Positions 1 to 9,582 of a DNA stretch of 64,000 nt are shown piece by piece. The position numbers were made by a program, and so were the translations under genes. The stretch covers positions 248,001 to 312,000 of the forward strand of contig NZ_JAGFWR010000005.1 in assembly GCF_017599305.1 (NCBI RefSeq), written 5' to 3'. The stretch comes from Micromonospora antibiotica. GTDB taxonomy: Bacteria; Actinomycetota; Actinomycetes; Mycobacteriales; Micromonosporaceae. The notes beneath the pieces are model-generated. The model saw only the letters and a list, made by a program, of their open reading frames with translations. It did not search any database and had not been told where the DNA came from. The stretch's first letter is position 1. Each line of letters begins with the position of its first letter.

Positions 1-1430
1 GTGCCCTTGCCCTGCCCGTTGGTGGTGGTGATGCTGTAGACGTAGCCGGGCTGGACGGTGAGCGAGAAGCGCCCGCCGTTCGGGGTGATGTCGCTGCCCC
101 GGACGAAGTGGTCGGCGGTGTTGTTGGAGCGCACGTTCGTCGACCAGACCCGTACCGTGCCGGTGGACAGGCCGCCGGTGACGGTGAAGTCGAGGGTCTG
201 CGCGCCACCGGCGTCCATCGTCTCGACGATGGTGCTGTAGTCGCTGTTGTTGGTGGACTTCAGCGAGACGTAGCTGCCGTTGTTGCGGTTGCCGCCGATG
301 TACCCGCTCGACGCGTCGAGGTAGCGCCAGCCCGGTGCGGTGAACTGGGTGGTCTGCGCCATCACCCAGGCGTTCTTGCCGATCGAGTAGGCGCCGGACC
401 AGGGCTGCTGGGCCACCGCCACGCCCGTGGTCGCCCACGGGATGTTGGGGGTGATGGCGGCGATGACCGGCCAGTTGATGTAGCCGGTCATCTTGCCGTC
501 GAGGTAGCCCCGGTTGATGCCGCGGGCGAGCGCCTGCGCGCCCGCGTTGTAGTCGTCGGAGCCGTTCTCACTGGCCCACAGCGACTTGCCGGTGGAGACG
601 GCGTTGTTGGAGCTGGGGCAGTTGGTCTGGGCGCTGCGGTAGCCGCAGACGTAGTGGCTGCCGAAGACCTGCACGGCGTTGCCGAAGGCCGGGTCGCGCA
701 GCGAGTCGTCGGCCGCGCCCCAGCCGAAGTCGTCCGAGGCGACGATCTTGACGCTGCTGTAGCCACGGGCGTTGAGGGTGGAGCGCAGGTTCTTGTACCA
801 GGTGGTGTTGTAGCCCTTCTCGTTCCACCCGCCCAGGTAGTTGATGGTCAGCCCGTGGGTGCCCGCGCAGTCCAGCCAGGCCACCAGGTAGTCGATCGAG
901 TCGGTGGACCAGAAGTTGCCGTTGCCGATCCAGCCCGGCGCACCCCAGGCCAGGCCGACCAGGGCGATGTTGGGGTTACGGGTACGGGCCTGCTCCATCA
1001 GCCACCACTCGTAGCCCCGGTTGCAGTTGATGCTGCCCCGGGTGTGCTCGTGGCTGGGCTCGGCGCCGGAGGTGGAGTTGGTGTCGCCGCCGATCTCCAC
1101 CTTCATCAGCTGCATCGCCGCGCCGTAGCCCGGCTTGAACAGGTAGTCCAGGATGTCGCTGCGCTGCGGCTCGGGGTAGTCGACCAGCAGCCGGCTGTTG
1201 CCACCGCCGCCGCTGACCGCGCCGATGCCGTCCAGCGTCCGTCCGCCGGACCCGCCGTTGATCGTGATGGCGGTCGCCGCCTGTGCGGGTGCGGCGAAGC
1301 CGGTCAGCACCGCCGCCGCCGTCACCACCACTCCCAGCACCGATGCGGTCAACCGACGCGGACGCCACGCGCTGCGCCCCGGTCTGCGGCGTGGCTCGCC
1401 GTCGTGTCGACGGCTGCGTGCACTGAACAT
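1..1430 (-). CDS. Secreted GH59 galactosylceramidase-like glycoside hydrolase (3' end outside window)
   Basis: The encoded protein starts with a Tat/Sec-like signal (Arg-rich n-region, hydrophobic core, AQA-A cleavage near residue 55) and continues into a TIM-barrel glycosidase. Its opening LDGIGAVSGGGGNSRLLVDY is characteristic of GH59 (galactocerebrosidase family, removes beta-galactose from glycolipids or glycans). Two likely catalytic glutamates are visible, in GWNEKGYN (acid/base) and SENGSDDYN (nucleophile). After the barrel comes a beta-sandwich region, and the gene runs off the left edge. The ATG at 1430 is preceded by GGGGAGG at good spacing. It is monocistronic and opens a run of secreted-enzyme genes on the same strand. 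The true substrate in this bacterium is unknown. GH59 is the best fit; a related GH30-like enzyme is less likely. Confidence 0.85.
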   Translation of the reverse strand, partial: MFSARSRRHDGEPRRRPGRSAWRPRRLTASVLGVVVTAAAVLTGFAAPAQAATAITINGGSGGRTLDGIGAVSGGGGNSRLLVDYPEPQRSDILDYLFKPGYGAAMQLMKVEIGGDTNSTSGAEPSHEHTRGSINCNRGYEWWLMEQARTRNPNIALVGLAWGAPGWIGNGNFWSTDSIDYLVAWLDCAGTHGLTINYLGGWNEKGYNTTWYKNLRSTLNARGYSSVKIVASDDFGWGAADDSLRDPAFGNAVQVFGSHYVCGYRSAQTNCPSSNNAVSTGKSLWASENGSDDYNAGAQALARGINRGYLDGKMTGYINWPVIAAITPNIPWATTGVAVAQQPWSGAYSIGKNAWVMAQTTQFTAPGWRYLDASSGYIGGNRNNGSYVSLKSTNNSDYSTIVETMDAGGAQTLDFTVTGGLSTGTVRVWSTNVRSNNTADHFVRGSDITPNGGRFSLTVQPGYVYSITTTNGQGKG

Positions 1431-1539
1431 GTGACTCGCCTCCCCAGCCGGTCTCCGACCTCGAAGCGGTACGGCACACGTCGAACTGTCGCACCCCGCG
1501 CAGCACGGAAATCGGCGAACATCAATGATAAGACGTCGT

Positions 1540-1569
1540 ATGTTAGGCACCGCAGCGCTTACCGGTCAA
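1540..1569 (-). promoter_or_regulatory. Candidate sigma70-type promoter of the GH59 gene
   Basis: On the minus strand TTGACC (1569-1564) is followed after 18 nt by TAACAT (1545-1540), about 110 nt upstream of the GH59 start. This is close to the actinobacterial housekeeping consensus. The rest of the 327-base gap (1431-1757) shows no gene. Confidence 0.4.
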
Positions 1570-1757
1570 CGTCCTGTTCGGAGGGAAATAATCCATACTC
1601 ACCCGCACCGCACCCACCTGGGAATCCCGAATAGATCAGATGTATGGACTCTGCTGTGACGGGCGGGAAAACGGGACACGCCGCCGACCCGGACGCCACC
1701 GGATCGGCGGCGGTACGGGTCGGCGGCGCGGCATCGGCGCTTCCGGTTCAGCCGGTC

Positions 1758-2978
1758 CTACAGGACCAGCTGCGCCGGGGTCGACCGGTGGGTGGTGGTG
1801 CCGTCACCCAACTGCCCGGACATGTTGTTGCCCCAGCACCACAGGCCACCGTCGGTGCGGACGCCGCAGCTGTGGTAGCTGACGCCCAGGTTCTGCGTCC
1901 AGGTGGTCGCGGTGCCGACCCGGACCGGGGCGGACCGGTGGGTGGTGGTGCCGTCACCCAACTGCCCGAACCCGTTGTTGCCCCAGCACCACAGGCCACC
2001 GTCGGTACGCAGCGCGCACGACGAGTCGACGCTCGCCACGACCCCGGTCCAGGTGGTGGCGGTGCCGACCTGGATCGGACTGGTCTGGACACCGGTGCCG
2101 CCACCCACCTGGCCGTACCCGTTCTCGCCCCAGCACCACAGCGTGCCACCGGACTGCACCGCGCAGGTGTGCGCGTGGCCGGCCGTCACGCCGGTCCACG
2201 TGCTCGCGGTGCCCACCTGCGCCGGGGTCGCCCGGTAACCCAGGATGCCGACACCGAGCTGCCCGTCCGTGCTGTCACCCCAGCACCACAGCGTGCCGCC
2301 GGTCTGCACGGCGCAGCTGTGCGCGTAGCCGGTGGTGACGCTGGCCCAGGTGGTCCCCGTACCCACCTGCACCGGGCTGGTGGCCTTGGAGGGCGAGGTG
2401 CCGACGCCCAGCTGCGCGTTGCGGTTCAGGCCCCAGCACCACAGGGTGCCGGTGGTCTGCACGGCACAGGTGTGGTTGGCGCCCGCGCTGACGCTGGCCC
2501 AGTTGGTGGCGGTGCCGACCTGCACCGGGGTGCTCCGGCTGGTGGTGGTGCCGTCACCGAGCTGCCCGCTGTAGTTGCCGCCCCAGCACCACAGCGTGCC
2601 GTCGGTGCGGATCGCGCAGTTGTGGCTGGTGCCCGCGTCGACCCGCGACCAGGTGGTGGCGGTGCCGACCTGCACCGGGCTGGTCCGGTTGGTGGTGGTC
2701 CCGTCACCGAGCTTGCCGCCGTAGTTGTCACCCCAGCACCAGAGCGTCCCGTCGGTACGGATCGCACAGGTGTGCAGGTCACCCGCGGTGACCTGGGCGA
2801 CCGGCGCGGCGGCGAACGCCGCGTTCGTCGCGACCCCCCCGACGCCCGCGACGGCGGCACCCGCCGAGAATCCCACCGCGAGCGCGGCCACCCCGAGGGA
2901 CACCGCCGCCGCGGTGACCGCGCTGCGGGCCGCTCGCCGCCATCGGGCCCACAGGCGGCTGTTCTGTCGTTGCTCCAT
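1758..2978 (-). CDS. Secreted RCC1-repeat (regulator of chromosome condensation-like) beta-propeller protein
   Basis: A 406-aa protein with an N-terminal signal/hydrophobic segment (about residues 20-50, [18 protein letters not shown]), then seven tandem RCC1 repeats of about 50 residues. Each carries the core C-A-(I/V)-(R/Q)-T-x-G-T-L-W-C-W-G followed by G-Q-L-G-D-G-T. Seven repeats are exactly enough for one closed seven-bladed propeller. Paired Cys in each blade suggest disulfides, in keeping with export. The ATG at 2978 has GGGGAGAA 8 nt upstream; an upstream in-frame ATG lacks a ribosome site. RCC1 domains mediate protein binding, and no enzymatic residues are evident. It lies among CAZyme genes on the same strand, so a cell-surface or extracellular binding role is inferred. 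Confidence 0.88.
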   Translation of the reverse strand: MEQRQNSRLWARWRRAARSAVTAAAVSLGVAALAVGFSAGAAVAGVGGVATNAAFAAAPVAQVTAGDLHTCAIRTDGTLWCWGDNYGGKLGDGTTTNRTSPVQVGTATTWSRVDAGTSHNCAIRTDGTLWCWGGNYSGQLGDGTTTSRSTPVQVGTATNWASVSAGANHTCAVQTTGTLWCWGLNRNAQLGVGTSPSKATSPVQVGTGTTWASVTTGYAHSCAVQTGGTLWCWGDSTDGQLGVGILGYRATPAQVGTASTWTGVTAGHAHTCAVQSGGTLWCWGENGYGQVGGGTGVQTSPIQVGTATTWTGVVASVDSSCALRTDGGLWCWGNNGFGQLGDGTTTHRSAPVRVGTATTWTQNLGVSYHSCGVRTDGGLWCWGNNMSGQLGDGTTTHRSTPAQLVL

Positions 2979-3075
2979 GCTCTGTTCTCCCCAGAAAAAC
3001 GTCGATTCGTGCACGATGAGGGCAGCGTCGCCCCGGCGGGCCTCCATCGGCCCACCGCGTACAGCAGTGACCCTA

Positions 3076-3088
3076 TGCATTGAATGCA
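3076..3088. promoter_or_regulatory. 13-bp palindrome upstream of the RCC1 gene
   Basis: TGCATT-G-AATGCA is a perfect inverted repeat with one central base, about 100 nt upstream of the RCC1 start codon. It could be a regulator-binding site; no matching regulator is identified. Confidence 0.3.
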
Positions 3089-3154
3089 ATCAATGCGAGT
3101 TCCCGCCGGGGTTACGCTCGGCCTACTGCCGCCCTCCGTCGACGTCCGCCGGGC

Positions 3155-4525
3155 TCAGCTCCGGCTCCACCGCTGGCCGGCGGCGCCGTTGCAGTCCCAG
3201 ATCTGGGTACGCGTGCCGTTGGCCGTACCGTTGCCGACCACGTCCAGGCAGCGGCCCGAGCCGACGGCGGTGATCGTGCCGTCGGCGTTGAACCGCCAGC
3301 GCTGGTTGGCCTGGCCGTTGCAGTCCCAGATGATCACCGAGCTGCCGTTGGCGGTGGCCGCGCCGTTGACGTCCAGGCACTTGCCGCCGAAGACCCGCAG
3401 CTCCTGGGCGGCCGTCGCGGTCCAGCTCTGGTTGGTCTGCCCGTGGCAGTCCCAGATGATCGCCGCCGCGCCGTTGGTCTGCGTACCACCGTTGACGTCC
3501 AGGCAGCGCCCGGAGGACGAGTTGCGCACCGCGCCCGTGCCGGACGGCGGCGGGGTGGTCGGGTTGCCGGTCGGCGTCACCGTCGGGGTCGGCGTCGGGG
3601 TGGTGCTGTCGAACTGGGTGAAGAACCGCCACACCTCACCCTTGGTCCAGGTCCGGGCACCGCTGTCGCCGCCACCGTCGACCGGGCCGGGGGTGTGCCC
3701 GCCGTCGAACGCCGCCCACACCACCGGGTAGCCGGAGCGGCAGCCGGAGTAGGTGGTGGTGACGTGGGTCAGGCTGCCGGCGCGCGGCTCGGGCGGGCTC
3801 TGCGCCGTACACCCGTTGTTGCGCACGAAGGTGTCCCGCAGGGACCGGCCGGCCGAGACGTTGAGCACCGGGTCCCCGATGCCGTGGATGCCCATGTAGG
3901 CGATCGGCTGGCCGCCGCCGCTGCACCCGCTGAGCTGCCCGCCGGAGTAGACCGCGACGGCCCGGAAGACGTTCGCCCGGGAGCAGGCCAGCGAGTAGCT
4001 CATCCCGCCGCCGTAGCTGAAGCCCAGCGCGAACAGCTGCGTCGTGTCGACGCACAGGTCGTTCTCGATCAGCCGGACCATGTCGTCGACGAAGGTGACG
4101 TCCTGGCCGCCGGGGTTGGCCCAGCCGTTGCCGTTGCCCTGGGGGGCCACGAAGATGGTGCTGTTGTTCGCCTGCTGGCGCAGCCCGTAGTAGGACCAGG
4201 CGGCCCCGTCCGACCCGCCCCCGTCGACGTCGTTGGCGGTGCCGCCGTTCCAGTGGAAGCCGAAGATCAACCGGTACTGGTGGTTGCGGTCGTAGTTGTC
4301 GGGGATCCGGAGGATGAAGCTGCGGTTCTGGCCGCTGCTCTGGATCGACCGTTGGCCGCTGGTCAGGGTGGGGGCCTTGCCGCACCCGGCGGTCGCCGCC
4401 GCTGCCGAGACGTCGGCGGCGGCGGCCGTGGTGGTGAGGCCACCGGCGAGTGCCGTCGCGCCGACGGTCACGACGAGGGCCGCCGCCGCCGCTAGGGAAC
4501 CAAGGATGGGTCTGCGCCTGGTCAT
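3155..4525 (-). CDS. Secreted PHB-depolymerase/feruloyl-esterase-like esterase with C-terminal CBM13
   Basis: A 456-aa secreted protein with a signal peptide (residues 1-40, twin-Arg MTRRRP start), then an alpha/beta-hydrolase esterase domain (about 45-310). The esterase carries the nucleophile motif G-F-S-Y-G-G near residue 168 and a WNGGTANDVDGGG stretch typical of the PHB depolymerase/LpqC/CE1 group. A Pro/Thr linker (about 315-335) leads to a ricin-type CBM13 with three QxW-type repeats (QSW, QRW, QRW), expected to bind xylan or galactose-containing glycans. CE1-like esterases release ferulate or acetate from arabinoxylan, which fits the neighbours better than true PHB degradation. The ATG at 4525 has GGAG 8 nt upstream. 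Downstream of it lies the RCC1 gene, after a 176-nt gap. Confidence 0.85.
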   Translation of the reverse strand: MTRRRPILGSLAAAAALVVTVGATALAGGLTTTAAAADVSAAAATAGCGKAPTLTSGQRSIQSSGQNRSFILRIPDNYDRNHQYRLIFGFHWNGGTANDVDGGGSDGAAWSYYGLRQQANNSTIFVAPQGNGNGWANPGGQDVTFVDDMVRLIENDLCVDTTQLFALGFSYGGGMSYSLACSRANVFRAVAVYSGGQLSGCSGGGQPIAYMGIHGIGDPVLNVSAGRSLRDTFVRNNGCTAQSPPEPRAGSLTHVTTTYSGCRSGYPVVWAAFDGGHTPGPVDGGGDSGARTWTKGEVWRFFTQFDSTTPTPTPTVTPTGNPTTPPPSGTGAVRNSSSGRCLDVNGGTQTNGAAAIIWDCHGQTNQSWTATAAQELRVFGGKCLDVNGAATANGSSVIIWDCNGQANQRWRFNADGTITAVGSGRCLDVVGNGTANGTRTQIWDCNGAAGQRWSRS

Positions 4526-4825
4526 GATGGGGCTCCTGCCACTCAGCCTGTACTGCTTCAGGTATGTAGTCGACGGCGATCCCGACGTGTCGCGCCCGAC
4601 CGACCCCGCTGACCGCACCCGCCAAGGACGGAACACCGGAGGACACTCGATGCGCTCACCGCGCCGGCTGGCTCATCGCCGCGGCTGCCAGCCGCTGGTT
4701 CCGCTGCCCAGGCAGGACCGACTGGTCGTCGAACCGATCGGTGGCCACATCGCGCCCGCCCGGACGCCACCCGGTCGACCGCCGGTGCCGGAGCACCGGG
4801 CTCGACGTCGAATCGATTCGGCAAG

Positions 4826-4854
4826 ACCCTAGGTCGGAAAGTGAAATATGTCAA
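4826..4854 (-). promoter_or_regulatory. Candidate promoter of the esterase gene
   Basis: Minus-strand TTGACA (4854-4849), a 17-nt spacer and TAGGGT (4831-4826). It lies about 300 nt upstream of the esterase start, so a long leader is implied. The surrounding 466-base gap (4526-4991) has no other convincing feature. Confidence 0.4.
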
Positions 4855-4991
4855 TGCTGTGTCGAGCGGGTTGCGACCCTGGAACGTCCACCCGACGGCG
4901 ACGAACCGCAGGCCACACCCGCAGTCCCCCGCCGCCCGCGACGGGTCCGGTGCCCCCGGGGCCGGCGTCACCCGGCCCCGGGAACGCCCGG

Positions 4992-7685
4992 TCAGTTGCG
5001 CAGGCTCCACTGCTGGTTGGCGCCGCCGTTGCACGACCAGAGGATGATCTTCGTGCCGTTGGCGCTGGCCGCGCCGTTCGCGTCGAGGCACAACCCCGAC
5101 TGGCCGTTGGTCAGGGTGCCGTTGGCGTTGAGGTTCCACTGCTGGTTGGCCCCGCCGTGGCAGTCCCAGATGATGACGGCGGTGCCGTTGGACGTGCCCG
5201 CACCGCTCGCGTCCAGGCACTTGTTGCCGTACACGGTCAGCTGCCTGCCGGCGGAGTAGGTCCACTGCTGGCCGACGCCACCCGCACAGTCCCACAACTG
5301 CACCTGCGTGCCGTTGGTGGTGCTGGCGTTGGGTACGTCCACGCAGCGGCCGGACTGGCCGCCCACCAGACGCCCACCCTGCTGGCCGCTGCCGGTGCCC
5401 TGCTGCCGGACCAGCGAGCTGGACTCGGCCGACCGGTTGCCCTGCGCGTCCACCACGAACAGCCGGTACTCACCCTGGTTGGCGGGCACCGCGATGGACG
5501 TGGCGGTGCCCGTCGCCCGGGTCATCGTCGGACCGGCGGTGAAGGTGGTCGTGCCGGCAGGGGCCAGCCAGACCGTCCTGGCGGCGTCACCGGTGCTGCG
5601 GATCGGGATCGACGCCGTCGAGCTGGTGACGAAGGTGCTGGCCGGCAGGACGTGGTTCGGCAGGGAGAGGTTGCCCGCCGGGACGATGTCGCGGTACGCG
5701 TCCTCCAGCCCCGAGGCGGCGGCGATGCCGTACGCCTGCGCCGGCCAGACATAGTCGGAGGAGACCAGGATGTCGCTGACCGTGCTGTTGGGCAGGTTCT
5801 TGTTGGACACCTTGTTGATCGGGCCGTAGATCTGGGTGATGCTCAGGTCGTGCTTGCGCCCGAAGTCGTCTGAGTTGATCATCCAGGTGATGTTCTTGTC
5901 CACGCTCAGCACGTTGTCGCGGAAGGTGATGTACGCCGAACCCTCGTCCGGGTGCAGGCCGTACTTGTGCCCGGACGGCACACCCTGGAGATAGTTGTTG
6001 GTGATCGTCGTCCCCGGCTGCGCGCCCAACGTGTAGATGGGTGCGGTGTCGCTGAGCCGCTGCACCGTGTCGATGATGTGGTTGTAGCTGATGGTGTTGT
6101 TCCGGGCCGTCGTGGTGGGCCGGTTCGGCGCGATCGAGCCCGATGACCCGTCGAAGTTCCACCAGCCCCAGCCGAGCGTGATGCCCGACCACGGCGACTT
6201 CTCGATCCGGTTGCGCTGGATCGTCAGGGTGTCCACGAAGTACGCCGAGATGGGGCTGTGCCCGTTGAACAGCACCGCGCTGTCGTACAGGTAGTTGTTC
6301 TTGATGTCGATGTTCTTCGGCAGCCCCTCGACCTGCGGCAGCCACTTCTCCCGGTTGGTCGACGTCCCGTCGCCGATGTAGACGTGCTGGGGATGTCCGA
6401 CGGTGATCGCGGAACCCGCGATGTCGTTGGTGAAGTTCCCGGTCAACTGGGTGCCCTGCACGTCGTTGACCATGTTGACGCCGTCCGCGCCGCTGTGCTG
6501 GATGCGGTTACGGTTGAGCAGGATGCCGTCGGCGTTCTCCACCTGGATCATGCCCGGGGTGACGTCGACGTTGCGGTAGTAGTAGTCGTGGAAGTTCCGC
6601 TTCGCGTACGCCTGCGCGCCGAGGTTGCCCTGCTGCGCCTGCTTGTACGACGAGCCGGCCACGGAGAACAGGTTCCAGTCGGAGTGCTGCACGGTGAGCC
6701 CGGCGAACGTGAGGTTGCGGGCGTGGTTGCTCGTCGACGTGCCGGCGACCCGCAGCAGGGTGGTCACGTTGTTCGGCGCGAACACCGACGCGGTCGTCAT
6801 GTTCTCGGCGCTGCTCTTGTAGTAGTAGAGGGTCCTGCTGCCCTTGTCGAAGAAGAACTCACCCGGCGCGTCCAGGAACTCGTAGGCGTTCATCAGCTTG
6901 TGGCTGCCGCCGGCCTGGGCGTTGCCGTTGAACGCGCCCTGGGCGATGGCGGCACCCGGCTGCTGGAACAGCGCCACCCGGTTCGCCCCGTCGGAGGTGA
7001 CCTGGCGTACCCCGACGATGGCGGTGGTCCAGGTGGTCGCCGTCTCGATCTCGATGTCCTCGGCGTTGCGGGCGACGGCCGGGAAGTCGTTGAGGTTGTA
7101 CTTCGCGCCGTCGCACTGCGAGCCCGACTCCCAGGCCCACGCCGCCTGCCCGGCCGTGATGTTGTACGTCCCGTAGCAGCCCGCCGAGCCGACCGTCTTC
7201 GACGCCATGAACGTCCGCTTGTCGTTGACGTAGAGCGCGCGCAGCTTGTTGGCCCGGTCCAGCGGGGCCTTCCAGATGTTCCCGCTGTGCTGGGTCCACC
7301 CGGTCACCGGCACACCGCCGTCGAGCACCGGGGTCTCGCCGGGGTAGGCGGAATAGCTGACCCGGTAGCCGTTGCTGCCGGAGTCGGCCGCGCCGAACTC
7401 GATGGTGCTGGTCACCGGATACCGGCCACCCCGCAGGTAGACCTGGATGTCGCCGGTCATGTTCGCGTTCACTGTCCGCACGACGTCCCGGGCGCGTTGC
7501 ATCGTCCGGAACGGCGACTGCATCGTGCCGGGATTGGCATCGCTGCCGTCCGGCGCGACGTAGTAGGTCTCCTGGACTGCCGCCGACGCCGGCAGTTGAT
7601 TCGCGATCACGGCCGGGAACGCGGCGGCGACGAGCAACACGCCGGCCAGCAGCGACCTTCGGGCGGTGGAGAGGGCTGGTTTCAC
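4992..7685 (-). CDS. Secreted right-handed beta-helix protein with C-terminal CBM13
   Basis: An 897-aa secreted protein. A signal peptide (LLAGVLLVAAAFPAVIANQ) is followed by YYVAPDGSDANPGT, the usual opening of right-handed parallel beta-helix polysaccharide-active proteins. A long Asn-rich repetitive helix follows (about residues 40-640, many GNxxxxN turns such as IKNNYLYDS), then a fibronectin-like segment and a CBM13 with three QQW repeats. The fold is shared by lyases, alpha-1,3-galactosidase-like enzymes and epimerases; catalytic residues cannot be assigned by eye, so the reaction is open. GTG at 7685 is chosen because AAAGGAA lies 8 nt upstream and the hydrophobic core follows at once; an upstream in-frame ATG has no ribosome site. 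Its CBM13 closely resembles that of the esterase gene next door. Confidence 0.85.
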   Translation of the reverse strand: MKPALSTARRSLLAGVLLVAAAFPAVIANQLPASAAVQETYYVAPDGSDANPGTMQSPFRTMQRARDVVRTVNANMTGDIQVYLRGGRYPVTSTIEFGAADSGSNGYRVSYSAYPGETPVLDGGVPVTGWTQHSGNIWKAPLDRANKLRALYVNDKRTFMASKTVGSAGCYGTYNITAGQAAWAWESGSQCDGAKYNLNDFPAVARNAEDIEIETATTWTTAIVGVRQVTSDGANRVALFQQPGAAIAQGAFNGNAQAGGSHKLMNAYEFLDAPGEFFFDKGSRTLYYYKSSAENMTTASVFAPNNVTTLLRVAGTSTSNHARNLTFAGLTVQHSDWNLFSVAGSSYKQAQQGNLGAQAYAKRNFHDYYYRNVDVTPGMIQVENADGILLNRNRIQHSGADGVNMVNDVQGTQLTGNFTNDIAGSAITVGHPQHVYIGDGTSTNREKWLPQVEGLPKNIDIKNNYLYDSAVLFNGHSPISAYFVDTLTIQRNRIEKSPWSGITLGWGWWNFDGSSGSIAPNRPTTTARNNTISYNHIIDTVQRLSDTAPIYTLGAQPGTTITNNYLQGVPSGHKYGLHPDEGSAYITFRDNVLSVDKNITWMINSDDFGRKHDLSITQIYGPINKVSNKNLPNSTVSDILVSSDYVWPAQAYGIAAASGLEDAYRDIVPAGNLSLPNHVLPASTFVTSSTASIPIRSTGDAARTVWLAPAGTTTFTAGPTMTRATGTATSIAVPANQGEYRLFVVDAQGNRSAESSSLVRQQGTGSGQQGGRLVGGQSGRCVDVPNASTTNGTQVQLWDCAGGVGQQWTYSAGRQLTVYGNKCLDASGAGTSNGTAVIIWDCHGGANQQWNLNANGTLTNGQSGLCLDANGAASANGTKIILWSCNGGANQQWSLRN

Positions 7686-7978
7686 GTACCGTTCCTTTCG
7701 CAGGCCACCGACAGACATGTCCGCTGGACAGTCGTCCTGGGGGTGCGACAGTGAACCCGCCATGCGAACATGGGCCGCCGCGCCGGGAGACGGGGTGCTC
7801 CGGGCGGGTTCGGCCGTTGGCGGGTTACTGGGAGACACCGTGACCGGCAGTGGCAAGGTGCACGTGTGAGCGACCAGCATCAACCGGCGACAGTCCCCCG
7901 CCACAGGGAACTCCCGCCGACCACCCGGCCGCTCTTGCCCGTGGTCACGGAATTCTGCCCTGAAGCGTATGCGTCCGA

Positions 7979-8006
7979 CCCATAGGCCGCAACCATCAAT
8001 TGTCAA
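7979..8006 (-). promoter_or_regulatory. Candidate promoter of the beta-helix gene
   Basis: Minus-strand consensus TTGACA (8006-8001), 16-nt spacer, TATGGG (7984-7979), giving a leader of about 290 nt before the GTG start at 7685. The 550-base gap 7686-8235 contains no supportable gene. Confidence 0.45.
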
Positions 8007-8235
8007 CCACCTATGCGTAATCGTGACCGCAATGATCAGCCGATAGACCGGGCGGCGGGTCGGCCCACCAGCGGTGGCCCACCTGGCAGCCGGGTCGCGC
8101 CCGCGTCAGGTCCGCCGGCCGGGCCAGGCGTCGCGGCCCTGTCGACGGGCGGTGGAGCACCCCACGCCGTCCGGTCCTGCGTGGTGTGGGCGTCGCCGAC
8201 CAGCACGGTGTCGCGGGAGTGGACGTCCCCGGGAA

Positions 8236-9507
8236 CTACCGGTCGTCGCGTCGACGACGCGCCCGCTCGAACTCGGCGACATCCGACGTCCACGGGCCGT
8301 GCTGGTCGAGTGCGGCGCAGCCGCCACGGACGAAGGCACCCACCAGGGTCCGGTACCCGCCGATCCCGTCGACCAGGCGGTACTCGACCCGGTACTGCGG
8401 CGCCGACCCCGCCTCCCCGGGCCGCACCGTCGTGATCCGGGCGATGGAGTCCGCATAGAAGAGCAGCTGGATCCCCTCGCCCCGCTCCTCGTCCTCGATG
8501 GTGAACACCTCATTGTCCCCGGCGGAGCGACCGGCGACGAAGTCCCAGAACGCGGCGGAGGCGGTGCGGGGGCCGCCCCGAAGCCACGTCTGCTCGCCAC
8601 CCTTGTCGTCGGTGAACGACAGGGCGGTCTTCCGCGCGCTGTCGTCGCCCCCGGGGTGGTCGTCGGCAGCCTCGTCGTCGGCAGCCGGCGTGTTCCGGGA
8701 GCGGTCCGCAGCCTCCGAGCACATCAGGAAACTCACCGACCGCACCGCGTCATCGACGAGTTCGGGGTACGCCCGGCGTACGGCCGCGTCGACCGTCGCC
8801 GTCATCCGCTCCCAGTCGCGCTTGTCCGTCGCCCGGTTCCCCCGGCGCGGATCGAGGCCGATCCGCATCCCGGCGCACGCCTGCTCCGCCGTCGCGATCA
8901 CGCCCATGACCTGGGGCAGCAGGGTGGGGTCGACGGCATCGGGCAGCCGCCGGGGCACCGTCGCGCCGTGCAGGTACTGGCCGGTGAACCGCAGGATCCC
9001 CGCGTCGAGAGGCCCGAGGACCACTGCCCGCTCGGCGCGACGTCGGGCCGCCTGATGCTCCTGGGCACGTCTCTCGTCCGGCTGCTCCGACGCCCCGCGC
9101 ATCGCCGCGCAGACCTGACCGCGCTCCAGGAGGTCGATGTCGGCACCATGGGCGACGAGTCGGCTCCGGTCCCACCGGATACGCCGGAAGAGCGCGTCGA
9201 CGTCCGTGGGCGCGGACAGCAGGACCGGGTCGAGCAGCGCGACGGCAGCCTCCTCGTCGAGCCCGCCCCCGATTCCGGCGGCGTCGCACAGCGGAAGGAG
9301 CGCACTCCACAGCAGCAGGTGTCTGGCCAGGTCCTCCCGGATCACCGCGAGATGGGCCTCGCCGATCGGGACCGTGAACATCCGAGGCTCGTGGTTGGCG
9401 TCGGCCCCGGCGGCGAGCGTCAGCTCCAGCGCACCGTTCGCACGGATCACCTGCGGAAGCCAGCCGCTGCCACGTCGCGTGAAAACGACCTCACGCACCG
9501 CTCGCAC
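8236..9507 (-). CDS. DUF6357-family protein
   Basis: A 423-aa protein without signal peptide or membrane segment. The N-terminal two thirds are alpha-helical and Arg/Ala-rich. After an Asp/Ala-rich linker (about residues 270-295) comes a C-terminal beta-rich domain containing AFWDFVAGRSAGDNEVFTIE. From memory this matches the actinobacterial DUF6357 family, of unknown function. The next upstream gene encodes a stand-alone domain with the same pattern (FFRGRDCDTYTIEDE, then VISRIRRG), so the two are paralogues. Starts GTG 9507 and GTG 9498 are both possible; the GAGGGG sequence upstream favours 9498. It interrupts a block of secreted-enzyme genes but is itself cytoplasmic. Confidence 0.7.
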   Translation of the reverse strand: MRAVREVVFTRRGSGWLPQVIRANGALELTLAAGADANHEPRMFTVPIGEAHLAVIREDLARHLLLWSALLPLCDAAGIGGGLDEEAAVALLDPVLLSAPTDVDALFRRIRWDRSRLVAHGADIDLLERGQVCAAMRGASEQPDERRAQEHQAARRRAERAVVLGPLDAGILRFTGQYLHGATVPRRLPDAVDPTLLPQVMGVIATAEQACAGMRIGLDPRRGNRATDKRDWERMTATVDAAVRRAYPELVDDAVRSVSFLMCSEAADRSRNTPAADDEAADDHPGGDDSARKTALSFTDDKGGEQTWLRGGPRTASAAFWDFVAGRSAGDNEVFTIEDEERGEGIQLLFYADSIARITTVRPGEAGSAPQYRVEYRLVDGIGGYRTLVGAFVRGGCAALDQHGPWTSDVAEFERARRRRDDR

Positions 9508-9582
9508 CCCCTCGGAACCGTACCGGCCGGACCCGACCGGGTGAGGTCCCCAGCGTCTGGCGACCCACCCGGCACCCGCTGC

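Noticed and set aside
1758-2978. DNA tandem repeat or CRISPR-like array
   Set aside because: The periodicity of about 150 bp comes from the RCC1 protein repeats. There are no identical short repeats with unique spacers anywhere in the window.
3080-4495. Long plus-strand open frames opposite the esterase, beta-helix and helicase genes (also 6258-7754, 12496-15174)
   Set aside because: They are antisense to genes with clear domains, have Val/Gly/Arg/Ala-biased low-information sequence and no ribosome sites. They are by-products of high GC.
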